Shown here: positions 61,033 through 64,000 of the stretch, one piece after another
Numbering within the stretch: position 1 is the stretch's first letter
Layout: each line of letters starts with the position of its first letter
Assembly: GCA_023333565.1 (NCBI GenBank)
Contig: JAJKFH010000948.1
Location: 4,786,001-4,850,000, forward strand
Direction of reading: 5' to 3'
Source: Puffinus mauretanicus
Lineage: Eukaryota; Chordata; Aves; Procellariiformes; Procellariidae
DNA length: 64,000 bases
The notes under the pieces: generated by a model
Seen by the model: the letters and a program-made list of their open reading frames with translations, nothing else
The model's database searches: none
What the model was told of the DNA's origin: nothing
Position numbers and translations under genes: made by a program

Positions 61033-63703
61033 TAACAATCAAATGGCTTTCTATGAATATGTTTATTTGTTGCGACATGTAGAATAATATAAGAGTTTAG
61101 AAACTACATCACATTGGTCCATGATTCAAAAGATGTTTAGAGAACATAGTTTAGACATTTTCCAGGTGCATGGAACATCTTTAAAATTAAAGTTAAAAAA
61201 AAAAAAAAGCATTATTTTACTTCTTAATTTGCTGGAATTTAGGATATTTTCCTAAATGGCAATCAAAAAGTATTCAGAACAAAATGACTTTTAGTTTTTA
61301 ATATAATAAACGTATTGTCATTGAAATTCAATGGCCTTACAGATCACCACATAGGTTGCATTCTTTAGATTCATAAGTTTGTAGAGTGTGATTAGCATAC
61401 TGTATTTTAAAGTAGTAAAGGTAGTACCAAAATTATATCCAAATTTAAGGATGCTTATATCTGATACTTAGGTCTACTTTATGTCATAATCAAACAAGCA
61501 AAACCAATTCTAATTCAGGTGATGCATATAAATGTATAATGTTAGTGTTTTACTCCACTACTGATGCAAGTAATTTAGACTGATGAACAGTGATCATAGA
61601 GAAAATATTGGCAATAACCACAAAACTAAAAGGAACTTGGAACATAACTGGTATCTTTTTGATGATAGGCAGAGGTGTTCTCTATGACGAAAAGAAACAG
61701 CGACTATCAGAAAGGAGTAGATGTGGTTGATTTAGATCTATTCCTTAGACTCTATTTTTTATTCCTGACTGCTTCTTAAATTGTTCCAGCAAAGTAAAAT
61801 TTGTGTCAAAGAGGTTTCTCTACATAAGTTGCCAAAGAGGGCAAAAAGAATTACCATCAAGCCAAGAGTGTGTGCCACCAAGCTACGTGAGGTTGTGCCT
61901 TCATGTTTTACCTTCCCACTGCAGCAGGTATAATTTAACATGTGTATGCCTCTTCCACTCCAAACTTTAACTGCTCTTGTCTGTCCCTCTGCAGAGAGAA
62001 GGTTTTCATCCCATTGGTTTAAGCACCTTTGGTGATACTTAAACCTCATTTTATGAAATGACTTATTTTTTACAAAGCTTTTATTAATTTTTGTGGTTTT
62101 ATTTTAAACTGGTTAACTTTGCTGCATTTTATAGCATATCCATCTGCTATTGAATTGGCTGAAGCAAGGCAGCAATGTTGTACTGAGGAAAGTGGGAGGA
62201 AGCCAAAAGAGCTGGAATGAATGAAGAGCACACATGTACATAGAACAGGGAGTCCCTCACCCAAGAAAGAGTTAGAAATGGAGTTTAATGAGACGACATG
62301 ACAGACTGCGCTGATCTTGTGTACGGCATAGGTGGACAAGCCTAGGAGGAGCCGGGGCAGGGTATTATTTGGGCTCCCTGTCCTGTCATTGTCTCTCTGT
62401 GCTCCTCCATGGGTGTGCAGAGGAGCTTTTATCACACAGCCTAACAGAAACGATACAGTTTGGGGTTTGGCTTTTCCTTTCCACCAGTTTCCATCCAATG
62501 TAGTGGCTCAGGCAGTGCCACTGGAAATGATCCTGTATTTAAGCCAGACCAAAGGGCTCAATTATTTTCCTTTAAACAACACTACTGTGGAAATAGCTGG
62601 TGTGGCTTTGCAGAGGTGGATATCTTTTTATGACGGCTTAAATAACACCTTTATTTAAAAATATATTTCATTTAGGCTCTTCTCAGATGTTTTGATTTAT
62701 GACTAATATTTGCTTTGAAAACATAATGAAAATGGTTTCACTTAGAACCCAGGAAAATGGAGTAGGCTTGAAATATGAATTATTTGCTCCTTTTTTCTCC
62801 CTAAATCTAAAATTTTATGTTTGAGTATTTTGATAGTCAGTCTGTCAGGAGGCTTGTTTATTATTCATACATATATACTGAGAAAACACTAAGAATGGCA
62901 GAGATTGAGAAACTTGTAGTGGTATTCACAGGGACAGTTTCCACCGACACACATCGACTATGAATCAGGTGTTTTCTTAGCTGAAAGGAATAAAAAAAGA
63001 TTAGGGGATCCAGCGTTTATAGACTGGAGAGAGCAAAAAAATAAACAAAAAACAAGTTAACAGTAAGAAAAATTACATATCGGGGCAAGTATATTCTGTG
63101 TTCCTGGAAATGTTTGTTGAAACTGGATGACTTTCTAGAGTTATGCTCCAGTTTGACCACAAGCAATTGATTGTATCCAGCATCAAGAGTTAGAAGTACT
63201 ATGGCTTGCATTTTACAGAAAGTCAAAGAGTATAATGATATGCTATAAAAAAGGGCTATTCCGTTTAGCAGAAATTATTATATGATCTGTTGTGCAATAT
63301 TCATAATGGCTTTTTATTGTTTTTAATAAATATAAAAATGAAATCAGTGTTAAATATGATGAGCCCTGCTTTTATCAGTTAAATGCAGTAGCTCACCTTT
63401 CACAGTCTATGCAAGACTGATCATCATAGAAGCATTCAAAATCTGTTTCTTCCTGTTTAGGTCATGCATCTATCAACTTCAGGTAATAAATTTATAATTC
63501 CAGTTGTTTCTTGGTTTGGCTGAGTGTCAATTTGTGTGATTTTCCATCCGTTATCTTTTTTTTTTTTTGTTTAAAGATGTGGCAGCTGTGGATTAATAGT
63601 TGGAACAAGCACTATGGAAGAGCAGGAAAAGCAAAGGCATTTGTACAGTCTCAAGGTTGCTGGAGTTGAGTATCTTCTGTTCCTCCTGTCAAGGCTAAGG
63701 TGC
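61033..63703. other. AT-rich non-coding DNA
   Basis: No gene was recognised. Open frames of 142 codons (62070-62498 minus) and 108 codons (62332-62658 plus) overlap on opposite strands and have no recognised domain or splice context. A T-rich run lies at about 63557-63569. Confidence 0.5.
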
Positions 63704-64000
63704 TGTGCTGGTTTTGGCTTGGATAGAGTTAATTTTCTTCATAGTAGCTAGTATGGGGCTATGTTTTTGATTTCTGCTGCAAACAGTGTTGATAACACAG
63801 GGATGTTTTAGTCACTGCTGAGCAGTGCTTACACACAGTCAAGGCCTTTTCTGCTTCTCACCCCACCCCACCAGCGAAGAGGCTGGGAGTGCACAAGAAG
63901 TTGGGAGGGGACACAGCTGGGACAGCTGACCCCAGCTGACCAAAGGGATATTCCATACCATATGACGTCACGCTCAGCACACAAAGCTGGGGGAAGAAGG
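63704..64000 (+). mobile_element. LTR of the same ERV family, cut by the window edge
   Basis: It begins TGTGCTGGTTTTGGCTTGG after AAGGTGC and follows the family U3 through a perfect CRE (TGACGTCA, 63963-63970) to GCTCAGCACACAAAGCTGGGG, where the TATA box of its relatives would be (here it reads CACACAAAG). The polyadenylation region lies beyond the window. Whether this is a solo LTR or the start of another provirus cannot be told. Confidence 0.9.

Noticed and set aside
62070..62498. 142-codon minus frame overlapping a 108-codon + frame
   Set aside because: Neither strand shows a motif, and opposing open frames of this length are common by chance in 64 kb.

Overview
The window looks like an intergenic or intronic stretch of a bird genome. 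It is AT-rich, has no recognisable intact host gene on either strand, and carries the usual avian repeats: CR1 LINE copies whose 3' ends finish in the ATTCTATG-type octamer repeat, and LTRs of endogenous retroviruses that begin TGTCCTGG or TGTCGTGG and end in ACAACA or ACGACA. I saw no tRNA, rRNA or CRISPR array. The species cannot be fixed from this sequence alone.

The centrepiece is one complete but dead provirus on the + strand at 17564-24178. It is flanked by a perfect 5-bp target-site duplication (CTGGT). In order it has a 504-bp 5' LTR, a tRNA-Lys-like primer binding site, gag, a retropepsin protease in the gag frame after a TAG codon, reverse transcriptase, RNase H, integrase, about 430 bp without a gene, a short purine tract and a 500-bp 3' LTR. 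There is no env and no visible dUTPase. The pol style and the 5-bp duplication point to the ERV-L-like (class III) group. At least six in-frame stops besides the gag/pro TAG, and four frameshifts, break the genes, and the LTRs differ at roughly 40 positions, so this is an old copy.

Four more LTRs related to this one are scattered through the window: 9544-10089 (+), 33146-33670 (-), 60407-60985 (+), and one starting at 63704 (+) that runs off the right edge. The first three are solo LTRs with exact or near-exact 5-bp duplications. CR1 pieces lie at 395-601 (-), 25525-25659 (-), 29850-30715 (+, very old) and 48647-49885 (-, with a broken reverse transcriptase). A MIR-like SINE remnant is at about 8793-8925 (-).

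The rest (624-9543, 10090-17563, 24184-33145, 33671-48646, 49886-60406, 60986-63703) is AT-rich single-copy-looking DNA with simple repeats. A few blocks have the look of conserved non-coding elements or stray exons. The most notable are a near-perfect 29-bp palindrome at 58320-58348 made of two inverted CTCATAAA-type sites, a 20-bp perfect palindrome touching the target duplication of the 60407 LTR, and two weak exon-like segments near 13.4 and 13.8 kb. The strongest candidates for something under-described are in the provirus: a gag leader that encodes N-glycosylation sequons followed by a hydrophobic segment, the same-frame gag/pro TAG, and the pairing of a Lys-type primer site with an ERV-L-like pol.
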